From Melghirimyces algeriensis (GTDB lineage Bacteria > Bacillota > Bacilli > Thermoactinomycetales > DSM-45169): DNA of 64,000 nucleotides. The stretch is taken from NCBI RefSeq assembly GCF_900182565.1, contig NZ_FXTI01000001.1, positions 1 through 64,000 of the forward strand, written 5' to 3'. Position 1 is the stretch's first letter. Every line of letters starts with the position of its first letter. The notes below the pieces were generated by a model. It was not told the origin of the DNA. It searched no databases and saw nothing but the letters and a program-made list of their open reading frames with translations. The position numbers and the translations under genes are program-made. This document shows positions 34,601 through 42,614 of this stretch, piece after piece.

Positions 34601-36113
34601 TTCGCATGTGAACAGTATTGACTCCGATTTCTTCCATCTGGGTGGAGATTCGATTAAAGCGCTCCGAATGATATCGAAAGCGAAAAACAAAGGGATTTCC
34701 CTGCGCATCCGGGATATTTTTGAACATCGAACGGTTCGTACCCTCGATCAATTCTTAGCCCAGTCTGGAGACCATGCGGAAGCGGAACATCACCCTGTAG
34801 AGGCAGTAAACCGTCAAGTGGCGCTTTCTCCCATGCAAAAATGGTTCTTTTCCCAAGGTTTCACCCAACCCCACTACTGGAATCTGTCCATGTCCGTGCG
34901 GTTGGCTGAAAATACGAACCGGGAGCATCTGGAAAAAGCCTTTAAACAGGTGATTGCTTCACATGAAGCATTGCTTACATGGTTTGACTTGAGTGATACC
35001 GAACCGCAGGCGTATGTAGATCCGACCTTGGCGGATACGTTTGAAATGCCCGTCTATAACCTGTCACAGGAGCCGGAAGACTCCATGACCTCCATCATGG
35101 AAGAAGTCGAATTTACCGTTCAAAATCGATTCACCTTTGGACGACGGTTGCCCATCTTTGCTGTCTTATTTCTCACAAAAGATCGGCCAATTCTCTCCTT
35201 TTTCGTCCACCACTTGGTGATCGACGGGGTTTCATGGCGAATTTTATTGGAGGACCTGGAACAGGCCTATGAAGCGGTGTCTCAGGGAGCCAGCATTTCT
35301 CTGCTGCCAAAAGCCCAATTTTCAGATTGGATCGATGGTTTGCCGGAGCAAGCCGACGAGCAGGCCCTATCGTACTGGCATGAACTAACCCTGGACGATG
35401 TACATCCTCTATGTCTGAAACCGGTGCGTCAGGATTATACCTTTCATGAACGTATACACATCCGCAAAGCCTTCAGTCGAGCGGTTACCAAACGCTTTTT
35501 GCATGCGCGTCACCGATCTGAACAACTTCGACCGGATGTTGTGATTGCGGCTGCTTTTACCCAGGCATTTCAGGCTGTGTTCGGAGGAAAGAGCATTCTC
35601 TTTCATTTTGAAGGGCATGGCAGGGATGAGCGGGGAGGAGAGCTGGATCTCAGTCGGACGATCGGGTGGTTTACCACCATGTACCCGCTTAAGATTCAGT
35701 CAGGAAACTCTGGGCGAGCTACACTGAAGCAGGTCCATCAAACGCTGAAGCGAGCAGGCAGTGGGGTGGATTTTATGATTGCTCGCTGGCTGGAACAACC
35801 GGTTCGCTTTACAGAATTGACGTCTTCCATCTTGCTCAACTATCTGGGTCGTTTTGATGGGGAGATCGCAACCGAACAAAACGGTCAAGGCTTGTTTGAA
35901 TACAATGAGGATTTTGGTCATGCACCGCCGATCCACCCGGATAACCGCTTAAATTACCGCATGGAGCTGAACCTGTATATCCTGGATGACAAACTGAACG
36001 TGATGCTTGAAATTGATCCAAAAGAAGTGAACGAAGAAGATGCACATGCTCTGCTTAAACGATTGGAAGCGGAGATTGACATGTTATGTGATTTGAAGGA
36101 GTTGTATGTATGA
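28641..36113 (+). CDS. hybrid PKS-NRPS: KS-PCP-C-A(methyltransferase inserted)-PCP-E
   Basis: About 2,490 residues. A docking helix (QIFDLLKKKELSRDAARQL) is followed by a KS (about 43-470; active Cys in NATCASS, His motifs EAHGTGTHLGDP and KGNIGHLLDGA) and a carrier protein (GGNSLAG, near 660). Next are a condensation domain (HHIIVDG, near 848) and an adenylation domain split by a SAM methyltransferase (about 1320-1568, VLEIGCGSG). The insertion lies between core motifs A2 (LAGMTFIPVSP) and A3 (FTSGSTGSPKG). A second carrier protein (LGGDSIKAL, near 2000) and an epimerase (HHLVIDGVSW, GHGRDE) end the protein. Its specificity residues, read by eye, are D-M-T-K-I-G-E-V-G, close to the Asn code DLTKLGEVG, so a methylated D-Asn unit is predicted. 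No AT or TE is present. TTG 28641 follows GGGGAGG by 8 bases. The stop overlaps the MFS start (ATGA). Confidence 0.92.
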   Translation: MDNMVQQIFDLLKKKELSRDAARQLIKMINDAPAKSVGARDRKMAIIGVASELPGAKTFEDFWNVLMKQEDCIAELPSERKALCDGFVQYYWEKYGISEEKPYWDAAWLDDIDRFDPDFFGITPVEAKVMDPQQRRFLQVAYQCFEDAGYAGIRMRGSRTGVYVSAAMANYADALSEYTPLSVPGNVPAFVASRIAYLYNLTGPGFVTNATCASSMLALHEACLGLMNGDCDLALVGGVNLFPFPINGKEIFMNAAGIMSEKQRCRPFDQNASGIGRGEGTVALLLKPLKKAVADHDHIHAVITSTAVNNDGASAGITAPNPKAHADLLAKAWELAGIGPEQLDYIEAHGTGTHLGDPIEIRGIEEAVRRKTDKKQFIALGSVKGNIGHLLDGAAGLSGIVKALHVLKKGVVPPTVHMEEPNQHIDFMDSPIFVPTFPWNVRDGKHGDEPLRAGISCFGFNGTNVHAVLEEAPRKTSQESSNDEEPPFVFPFSARTKKSLYGTIAKYATLDAKQLPAKDVAYTLATGREHFKHRLAIVANTTSECVDVCQSLLEQEMDAWDDIIYADLSKTSESVDSLAQDYIAGRRCAWHKQFKGMDVYKVSLPAYVFDEQSYWSYIGEQGSDQGSDVAETDLDRVLSIVESVLEVKGLTPEDNFLSVGGNSLAGLQFVSRMKKEFQTEITLEDVFTQDNFQQIASLLQKEKKSETTEISMVEENTDYPVSFAQNRLWVIEQFIDDKTVYNTPFVFEVQGRLDQERLKHTFDLLSERHEALRTVFFTEENELRQRILDFPNYLLEYKDLSDQEKAKEKALALVDDWKSTPYDLQNGPLLRVFAYRYSEEKTLLSIMMHHIIVDGWSLRILSDEMLAIYNADSPAVLNQLPKIERRYIDYCDWQVNSFRQGRLATQEAYWLKVLGEDLPVTEIRGDKPRPDVFQFTGNIRRFDLEPDLIRDLKQLADRHQATLYMVLMASVFAFIHRMNEARDMVIGTPVSGRGHEDLEPIVGLFANTVALRVKHEPDDSFATLLENVKKVVLEGFEHQDYPFDLLVDRLNLARDTSRSPVFNINVALQNFKFDTEIEQTFQGAKPIPIETTHRTSKWDLEFEFVELQDGQLYCNLEYYDGIYSEHFIEEMIRSFMQLLQVVTKQDLEEQPVQSLPINDPTHSGAICQGMTKALPTGFEYLTTMMDLSRQNPNAVVIRDDQGSVTYRELLQKSMRLADRLKEYAGQSERVMVLTENNRYTLCSMLASMLAGMTFIPVSPRTPRHRLQSIARLSNASMVLTEKDTYSVADRLLFEQDVLKAVFVLDTADVEHCAVTTTSALMNKDLWNYFAEKEHSSIEASGWANSYTGEPFSEEEMAEYAENAVGKVLPYIRSDATVLEIGCGSGLTTFALANHVKRYVANDLSENIVKRNRKQAQDQHLSHVTFDVSAAHDVQFPEGKADAVILNSVVHCFPNYSYLKAVLSKAVQAVKEGGIIFLGDLLDHQRKEDLIQSLLDFKEANIRQAYPTKLDWETDLFLSESILEELVNDLDAEIELDCSKKNYTLANELTEYRFDAMLVIHKKNKTVDRTRGNRKQVEGLSLWSMAETSGEPLAVPLPPIKCTDPAYILFTSGSTGSPKGVAVSHANLNNYLMWARDYYVSASRQERIHMPFYTSISFDMTITSMFLPLLTGGTVIGCSGEMDEALDQLSSLDEKIVLKGTPKQIQLLLEREDFTPDVQCFILGGEALPASLCHHMVKRFPKARIINEYGPTEAAVGTIVHEVRERDLSVHRAHVPIGKPIANTRVYIMNEKGELVPPLGVGEIVLGGESVALGYIGSSQLTREKFVPNPIDYLTPGNLYKTGDLGQILPDGTIQCFGRKDRMVKVRGMRVELEEIETYLQKVPGIKAAAVVLHQDQRVDTEQLLAYVESEHPIDPKQMEQMLSRHLPSALIPRWYKQMDALPLTENGKVDRKSLPAPSFFDQQEGLDQDTWTGQQQVLMDIWRELLGSHVNSIDSDFFHLGGDSIKALRMISKAKNKGISLRIRDIFEHRTVRTLDQFLAQSGDHAEAEHHPVEAVNRQVALSPMQKWFFSQGFTQPHYWNLSMSVRLAENTNREHLEKAFKQVIASHEALLTWFDLSDTEPQAYVDPTLADTFEMPVYNLSQEPEDSMTSIMEEVEFTVQNRFTFGRRLPIFAVLFLTKDRPILSFFVHHLVIDGVSWRILLEDLEQAYEAVSQGASISLLPKAQFSDWIDGLPEQADEQALSYWHELTLDDVHPLCLKPVRQDYTFHERIHIRKAFSRAVTKRFLHARHRSEQLRPDVVIAAAFTQAFQAVFGGKSILFHFEGHGRDERGGELDLSRTIGWFTTMYPLKIQSGNSGRATLKQVHQTLKRAGSGVDFMIARWLEQPVRFTELTSSILLNYLGRFDGEIATEQNGQGLFEYNEDFGHAPPIHPDNRLNYRMELNLYILDDKLNVMLEIDPKEVNEEDAHALLKRLEAEIDMLCDLKELYV

Positions 36114-37432
36114 ACCATCAGGATACTAGCAATCAATCACCGAGAAATGGCTATGCCATTTTTCTGGCGGTTGCGGTTACCCATTTCATCTCTTTGCTCG
36201 GCTCGGCCATGACACGGTTTGGGATGGGGGTTTGGGCTTACCAAACGACAGGTCAGGTGATGGGATTTGCCGGCGTTCTGATCGCCGGCTTTCTCCCTGG
36301 CATTCTGTTTTCTCTCTTTGTGGGTGTATGGATTGATCGGAAAGGTCCGCGTACCCTGATTCTTTTGGGTGATATTTTTGGCGGATTGGCGCTGTTTATC
36401 ATATTTTTCATTCTGTTGACCGGAAATCTTTCAATGATCGCGGTATTGGTCGTTTCCGCCGTTCTGTCCATTGTGAGTACCATGCAAACACCTGCCTTGC
36501 AGTCTTTAGTTTCCTTGATTGTTCCGGAAAACCAGTTGTCCAGAGCCAATGGTGCCCTGTCCATGGCCACCTCTGCCAGCGATGTATTGGGTCCGGTATT
36601 GGCGGGGGTGATCATGGGGTTTGGCAGTCTTACCTATGTCGTGGGTGCAGATTTAATCAGTTACGCTGTAGCCATCACCATGATCTGTCTGTTATGGACA
36701 AAGCTTTATATCCGGACAAAGGAAGAAGGGTTGACTGAAGATGAAACACCCTCCTCCGTTTTGCAGGAAATCAGGGAAGGTTTGTCCTTTTTGGTTGCAA
36801 AGAAAGCCTTGTTTACGCTTGTGATGCTATTTACGGTTTTAAATTTTGCGTTGGGATTAAATCATGTCATTGGCCAACCGTACATCTTAAGCATGGGTAC
36901 GACCGAACAGTATGGCCTTTTAAGCTCCATTTTCGGAGCCGGCATGGTTTTGGGTGGATTATGGATGTCCATAAAAAAAGTGAACAATCATTTGATACGG
37001 ATTGTTCTGGCAGGAAACGCAGGGCTGGGTGTTCTGATTCTCTTAACCGGATTATCCAGTTATCTGTGGTTAATCGGAGCGCTCTGGCTGTGTATGGGAT
37101 TGCTTTTACCCGTGGTCAATACCACGACCATTACATTGATCCAAACCAATACAGAATCCCGTTTCCTGGGCCGTGTTTTTTCAATGGCCCGAATGTTGGC
37201 CTGGATCTCTTTGCCGGTTGCCTATGTGTTGGGGGCAATCGCGGCAGATCTGCTTATTCAGCATGGCTTTATGCCTTTTGCCTTTTTGGGTGAAGGGAAA
37301 AGTGCGATCTATTCCATGATTCTCGTCTTTACCGGTTTGATGATTGTTTTTACTGTGATTGCCTTTACACAGATCAAATTGTTAAACCATTTGGAAAGGG
37401 GAGAGAAACATGAAGTTTCAGAAGCTCTATAA
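36110..37432 (+). CDS. MFS transporter (macrolide-efflux/DHA3-like)
   Basis: A 440-residue major facilitator protein with about 12 hydrophobic segments and loop motif A as GVWIDRKGPRTLILLGD. The C-terminal half (GRVFSMARMLAWISLPVAYVLG) is typical of the MefA-like DHA3 group. It probably exports the product of the surrounding NRPS/PKS cluster. It is translationally coupled on both sides: a 4-base overlap with the upstream synthase and a 23-base overlap with the downstream PKS. Confidence 0.92.
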   Translation: MNHQDTSNQSPRNGYAIFLAVAVTHFISLLGSAMTRFGMGVWAYQTTGQVMGFAGVLIAGFLPGILFSLFVGVWIDRKGPRTLILLGDIFGGLALFIIFFILLTGNLSMIAVLVVSAVLSIVSTMQTPALQSLVSLIVPENQLSRANGALSMATSASDVLGPVLAGVIMGFGSLTYVVGADLISYAVAITMICLLWTKLYIRTKEEGLTEDETPSSVLQEIREGLSFLVAKKALFTLVMLFTVLNFALGLNHVIGQPYILSMGTTEQYGLLSSIFGAGMVLGGLWMSIKKVNNHLIRIVLAGNAGLGVLILLTGLSSYLWLIGALWLCMGLLLPVVNTTTITLIQTNTESRFLGRVFSMARMLAWISLPVAYVLGAIAADLLIQHGFMPFAFLGEGKSAIYSMILVFTGLMIVFTVIAFTQIKLLNHLERGEKHEVSEAL

Positions 37433-40400
37433 GCAAGTGATGCGTTTGGTCGAGGAGCAAAAGATTGAACCTCAAGAGGCACTTTCACTGCTGGATGAAA
37501 TTCCTTCGAATGGGAATGATTCGAACGATCAGGCACCTGTGGCGGTGGTGGGGATTTCCATAAAGCTTCCGCAAACAAGGAATATTGACGATCTGTGGCG
37601 TCATCTGATGAACAAAAGCGATTTGGTCGGTACCTTTCCCAAAGAGCGCTTTGATTTGATTACGAAAGCACGAGCCGAATTAAACAAACGTTACCAAACG
37701 GTTGAAAAGAAACTGGAATCAGATTCCCGTTCCTATGCCGCATGGTTAAATGGAATTGAACAGTTTGATCCGGAGGCATTTGGTTTGACGGATCATGAAG
37801 CACAGTTTATGGGGCCGGCTGAACGCTTGTTTTTGCAGACAGCGTTGGAAGGACTGGTGCGGGCGGGTTATCGGCAGGATGATTTAAAAGGGTCGCGCAC
37901 AGGGGTCTATGTGGCTCATACCCCTTATCCAGCGTTTGATTATTTGCGTTTATTTGATGATCCGGATGAACGGGCCTATATATCCAACATTCCGGCCAAC
38001 ATGGGCTATCATTTGGCCTATACATTGGACTTGCGCGGTCCCGTGATGACTGTAAATACCAGTTGTTCTTCCTCTCTGGCGGCTGTACACATTGCAAAAC
38101 ATGCACTGCGGCAGGGGGATTGTGATACAGCCGTCGTCGGTGGCATCAATCTGAATCTGTTCCCCTATTGGGATGAGGATGCTCCCGACCATGTCGTACG
38201 CAGCCCGCACTATCGCTGTGCTTCGTTTGATGCCCAAGCGGATGGGATTATCGGCGGAGAAGGGATCGCTGTGGTTGTGCTGAAGCGATTGTCCGTTGCG
38301 CTCCGGGATCGCAATCATATTCATGCGGTGTTGAAAGGGTCTGCCATGAGCAGTGATGGAGCATCCAACGGCATGCAAGTGCCCAATCCGGACGCCCAGT
38401 CCCAGGCGATCATGGACGCTTTGAGGGATGCAGGTGTTTCGTTTGACAGTGTACAGTTTGTGGAAGCTCACGGTGCGGGAACCCCGATCGGTGATCTCGT
38501 GGAAGTGGAGGGACTCAGCAAAGCGTATCACCATTCATCCCAACAGGTGAAAGCGTGCCGTTTAGGTTCCATCAAATCCAATGTGGGTCACATGGGAGAT
38601 GCGGCGGGGATTGCAGGATTGATCAAGGCGGTACTCTCTTTGGAAAAACGGTTGGTTCCTGGACTTCAGCATTTTCAACAAGCAAATGAGCAGATTCCCT
38701 TTGCGGAAACCCCCTTTGTCGTGACAGGAGAGCATACCCCTTTGACGGGTGATGCGCCTCTACGAGCAGGGGTGAATTCCATCGGCATCAGCGGAACAAA
38801 TGTACATGCCGTCCTGGAAGAGTACCCGCGTAATCCTGTGGAGACGAAAGAAGAAAAGCCCCTTCCTCTTTTCCTATCGGGTCGCTCCCGACGCGCTTTA
38901 TGGGATCAAGTGCAAAGTCTGGCCACTCATTTGAAAGAAAATCCCCAATACGCTTTACAGGATATCACCTATACATTAAATGTACGCAGAAGCCATGAGC
39001 AAGCACGCATCAGTATTTTTGCCTCCTCGACCCAGGAATTCAGCGAGAAAGTGGACAGGCTTTTAAGTGTGCGAACATTTGAAAGAGCTCCTGATTCCTT
39101 CTTTGAACAAGGCATTTTTCTGGCCGATGAAGCAGATACGCAGGCGGAAAGCATGCGTAACCTGAAGCGCTATCCATTTGAGAGCGAAACGGATCGGGTG
39201 TTAATGGAACAATTTTTGAGGGGGGAGGATGTTCGCTCCACATGTGAAGAGCGCTTTGTTGACGGAGTAATGTTGCCTTTACCAGTGGAATGGTTTAATA
39301 CCAAACGCATTTGGCCAGCCAGCCAGGAAACATTTGAACAGGATCTCGATGACCTTTTCTATGCCGCCAAATGGGAGCCACTTCCCAACGATGAAAAAAA
39401 CAGGGATGCCTTGCATATGCGAAATGGAGCATTATGGCTTCTCTTTGCGCACCACGGCGATCCGAGAATGGGTGCATTGAAAAAGCGCCTCGTTGAAAGA
39501 GGGGCGGAAGTGATTGAAGTCCTTCCGGGTGATCGGTTTTACAAGCATTCCCGGCAGTGTTTTGAAATCGACCTTCATGATCAGCATGCATATGAGAAGC
39601 TGTTTCAGGAGATGGGGGCAGAAACATACAACCGATTGGCTGGAGTGATTCACGCTTTTACATTGAGAAAAGTGGACCAAACCATGCAGTCACTGGAAGA
39701 CCTGGAATATTCACAACAGGAGGGTGTCTTTTCCCTTTACTCTCTGATGAAAACCGTGATTGATTTGGACATCACCCATCCTTTTCAATTGAATGTATTG
39801 TCTTCATATGCGGAACAAGTGGATGAACAGGAAGAAATTATTCCTGCGAGGGTGACATTGTTTGGGCTGGCCAAAGTGGTCTCGCAAGAACAGCCCACGA
39901 TTGCTTCGTTTGCGATCGATCATGATTTGTGTGGCAGTGCTGAAGAAGTGGCTAAACAAATCTGTGACGAATTCGCACAGCCTGTTGATTCGCGCCCGGA
40001 GTTAGTGACATATCGAAAGCAGACGCGATATCGAAAAGTGATTGAACGACAAGCGGATACAACGGAAAAAGAACTTTCCGTTCGTGAAGGGGGAACCTAT
40101 GTCATTGCCGGGGGAACCGGTTATCTGGGCGTACAGATCGGTAAATTTCTGAGTCAGAGAGCCAATGTGAATCTGGTTTTGCTGGCCAGAAATGCATTGC
40201 CCAGCCGGGATGATTGGGCAGAGATTGTGAACGGAGCCAACGAGGAAGAGCATCCGCAAGTGTATCAGTTAAAAGAAATCATGGAAATCGAACGCCGTGG
40301 TTCCCAGGTCTCCATGCTGACGTGTGATGTGACGGATGAAGAGGATGTAAAAGCGACTTTTTCCAAAATCAAACAGATGTACGGACCCATTCACGGTGCG

Positions 40401-41270
40401 TTTATGCTGGTCAAACAGCTCTATCATTTATGGATCAAAGAACTGGAATTGGAACAGTTTCAAACAGGAATCTTTAATCGGGTCAAAGGCACATGGCTCG
40501 TTGAGAAAGAGATTGCGTCGCCCGATCTGGATTTCTTTATCCTGTTTTCCTCCATCTCCTCATTGATGGGAACCAAATCGGCCAGTGAATGTTGTGCGGT
40601 CAATCAGTATTTGGATGCCATGGCAGGATTTCTGAATCACCGGGGGGTTCCAGGTCATGTGTTGAATCTTACACTGATCCTGGATGACAAGCGGGATTTT
40701 GGGAGCAGAACAGCGATTCCACCGATCGATTTTGTGGACTTCCACAATGCTTTGAACCGTTTCTTCAACAACGGTCACCGTTGGAGTCTGGTATCCAGGT
40801 TTGATCTTGATGAAGTGCATTATTTGAAACCCGTGATCAAAATTCCGTTTGCGGATTCGTTTTGGGAGGAAGTGGAGCAAGCCGTTCAGTCGGAAAGCCA
40901 GCCATCGCCTGAAACGGTCCAGGAGACAGAAAATCTGGATATAAAGGACCTTGAAACCCGAATTCAGAGCATATGGAAAACCGTTCTCGGCATGGAAACG
41001 GTAAAACCGGAAGACAACTTTTTCAGTGCGGGCGGGACTTCTTTGAGTGCATTACGGTTTGTGCAGTTAATGAAAAAGAATTTTGTCAAGCTCCGTTTTG
41101 AGGTTTCCGATTTATACAGCAACCCGACATTTGCGGCTCAGGTAAAGGTTTGCAAGGATGAATATTTCCCCCAAGATGAATGGAATGACATTTTTGATGC
41201 CTTGGAAAATGATGAAATCTCGTCAGAAGAGGCTTTGACACTGCTTGACAAAGCGGGCAAAGAATTTTAA
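37410..41270 (+). CDS. trans-AT polyketide synthase module: KS-KR(degenerate)-ACP with docking ends
   Basis: 1,286 residues. The N-terminal docking helix (LYKQVMRLVEEQKIEPQEAL) is followed by a KS (about 45-475) with active Cys in NTSCSSSL and His motifs EAHGAGTPIGD and KSNVGHMGDAAG; its MGPAERLFLQ replaces the usual MDPQQRLFLE. A ketoreductase-like region follows (about 650-1145): cofactor motif GGTGYLG near 901 is intact. The catalytic Tyr position (NYAAAN in active KRs) reads ECCAVN, and the usual HAAG segment reads MLVKQ, so reduction is unlikely. The ACP (GGTSLSAL) is near 1208. The last 30 residues (FDALENDEISSEEALTLL) are a docking helix. No AT is present; the next gene supplies one. 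GGAGAG precedes ATG 37410, which lies inside the MFS gene. Confidence 0.93.
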   Translation: MKFQKLYKQVMRLVEEQKIEPQEALSLLDEIPSNGNDSNDQAPVAVVGISIKLPQTRNIDDLWRHLMNKSDLVGTFPKERFDLITKARAELNKRYQTVEKKLESDSRSYAAWLNGIEQFDPEAFGLTDHEAQFMGPAERLFLQTALEGLVRAGYRQDDLKGSRTGVYVAHTPYPAFDYLRLFDDPDERAYISNIPANMGYHLAYTLDLRGPVMTVNTSCSSSLAAVHIAKHALRQGDCDTAVVGGINLNLFPYWDEDAPDHVVRSPHYRCASFDAQADGIIGGEGIAVVVLKRLSVALRDRNHIHAVLKGSAMSSDGASNGMQVPNPDAQSQAIMDALRDAGVSFDSVQFVEAHGAGTPIGDLVEVEGLSKAYHHSSQQVKACRLGSIKSNVGHMGDAAGIAGLIKAVLSLEKRLVPGLQHFQQANEQIPFAETPFVVTGEHTPLTGDAPLRAGVNSIGISGTNVHAVLEEYPRNPVETKEEKPLPLFLSGRSRRALWDQVQSLATHLKENPQYALQDITYTLNVRRSHEQARISIFASSTQEFSEKVDRLLSVRTFERAPDSFFEQGIFLADEADTQAESMRNLKRYPFESETDRVLMEQFLRGEDVRSTCEERFVDGVMLPLPVEWFNTKRIWPASQETFEQDLDDLFYAAKWEPLPNDEKNRDALHMRNGALWLLFAHHGDPRMGALKKRLVERGAEVIEVLPGDRFYKHSRQCFEIDLHDQHAYEKLFQEMGAETYNRLAGVIHAFTLRKVDQTMQSLEDLEYSQQEGVFSLYSLMKTVIDLDITHPFQLNVLSSYAEQVDEQEEIIPARVTLFGLAKVVSQEQPTIASFAIDHDLCGSAEEVAKQICDEFAQPVDSRPELVTYRKQTRYRKVIERQADTTEKELSVREGGTYVIAGGTGYLGVQIGKFLSQRANVNLVLLARNALPSRDDWAEIVNGANEEEHPQVYQLKEIMEIERRGSQVSMLTCDVTDEEDVKATFSKIKQMYGPIHGAFMLVKQLYHLWIKELELEQFQTGIFNRVKGTWLVEKEIASPDLDFFILFSSISSLMGTKSASECCAVNQYLDAMAGFLNHRGVPGHVLNLTLILDDKRDFGSRTAIPPIDFVDFHNALNRFFNNGHRWSLVSRFDLDEVHYLKPVIKIPFADSFWEEVEQAVQSESQPSPETVQETENLDIKDLETRIQSIWKTVLGMETVKPEDNFFSAGGTSLSALRFVQLMKKNFVKLRFEVSDLYSNPTFAAQVKVCKDEYFPQDEWNDIFDALENDEISSEEALTLLDKAGKEF

Positions 41271-41282
41271 AGGGGGGGTTTC

Positions 41283-42548
41283 ATGGGTACAGCATTTGTT
41301 TTTCCGGGGCAAGGCTCTCAATATGAAGGAATGGGAAAAGAGCTGTATGAACGTTACGAAATTGCCCGGCGGTTGTACGATGAAGCGAGTGAGGTATTGG
41401 GTTATGACCTGATTAAAGCCTGTGAAAATAAGCGTGACGAGCTGGACAGTACGATTATTGTACAACCGGCGATTCTGGTTCACAGTGTAGTCTGCTGGCA
41501 TGTCGTTCAATCCTGGGGTGAGCAGAAACCGGAATGTTTGGCAGGGCACAGCTTGGGAGAGTTATCAGCAGTTGTATGTGCACAGGGGTTGTCCTTTTCC
41601 AAGGCGGTTGAACTGGTAAAGCTCCGGGCGACCTTGATGAGTGAATGCGTGGATGACGGCGGGATGATGGTGGTTTTCGGGTTGGGCGAAAAGGAGATTC
41701 GTTCCGTTTGCGAAAGTGTCTCCACAGAAACCCATTCTGTAGAGGTTGCCAATCATAATACACGTGAGCAATGGGTGTTAAGTGGTCACAGGCGGGCTTT
41801 GGTTCAAGCGGCCGAACGATTGGAAGATCAGCACGGTGTGACCAAAATGCTCCAGGTGAGCGTTCCTGCACACAGTAAGCTGATGCAGCCCGCGCGGGAG
41901 GCCTTTGAAAAGGCCGTTAAGTCTTCCAATCCGGCGAAGTGCCAATATCCCATCGTTTCTTGTGCGACTGGGGAGGTGTATCAGGAAGCAGATGTCATCC
42001 CCAATCTGTTAAGCATGCAACTGACAGAGTGTGTCAATTGGCCCATGGTCATGGAAAAACTGACCCATCAAGGGGTGCAGAACTTTATTGAACTGGGGCC
42101 CAAACAGGTCTTGCGGGACGTTATTCGTCTGGAATTTCCGCAAGTAAGGGCCCTGTCATTTGGTGGACCGGAAGATGAGGGATTGGTGCAACGGATTCTT
42201 CAGGGAAACAATCAGCGAGCCGATGAAACGGTGTCTAAAAATGAAATGCTCCTCCTGTTGCAAGCGTGTTTGCGAGTAGCTGTGGGAACACCCTTAAAAA
42301 AAGCAAAAAGCACTGTAAGCTTTGAGCAAACGATTCGTGCCCCTTACCGCAGGCTGGTAACTCAGCTGAATGCGTTAAGAGAGGGAAGGGAGGAACCGAG
42401 TCTTTCTCAATTGAGACAGGCGGCGGAACAGACGTTTCGTCTCCTGCGTGCTAAAGGGCTGGGCAAAGAGGAGAGTCTAAAGCTGTTCAGACAGGCGTTG
42501 TCCAATCGATCGATTGAATTGAAGTTACCCGAATATTTTCCTTCATAA
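41283..42548 (+). CDS. trans-acting acyltransferase (malonyl-type)
   Basis: A 421-residue discrete AT for the AT-less PKS modules. The FabD-like fold shows FPGQGSQ at the N-terminus, nucleophile motif GHSLGE and the second catalytic His in VPAHSKLM. These fit malonyl-CoA as substrate, although AHS in place of FHS is not decisive. The C-terminal 110 residues extend beyond a plain AT and look helical (SLSQLRQAAEQTFRLLRAKGL), with a docking-like flavour. AAAGGGGGG precedes the ATG, 12 bases after the PKS stop. It could also serve the first PKS cluster. Confidence 0.92.
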   Translation: MGTAFVFPGQGSQYEGMGKELYERYEIARRLYDEASEVLGYDLIKACENKRDELDSTIIVQPAILVHSVVCWHVVQSWGEQKPECLAGHSLGELSAVVCAQGLSFSKAVELVKLRATLMSECVDDGGMMVVFGLGEKEIRSVCESVSTETHSVEVANHNTREQWVLSGHRRALVQAAERLEDQHGVTKMLQVSVPAHSKLMQPAREAFEKAVKSSNPAKCQYPIVSCATGEVYQEADVIPNLLSMQLTECVNWPMVMEKLTHQGVQNFIELGPKQVLRDVIRLEFPQVRALSFGGPEDEGLVQRILQGNNQRADETVSKNEMLLLLQACLRVAVGTPLKKAKSTVSFEQTIRAPYRRLVTQLNALREGREEPSLSQLRQAAEQTFRLLRAKGLGKEESLKLFRQALSNRSIELKLPEYFPS

Positions 42549-42614
42549 GGGTGAACGAACGAGCTGGCGGAAAATGCAGATTGAGGGATGATTGGAGAGG
42601 AGCGTGTCATACAG

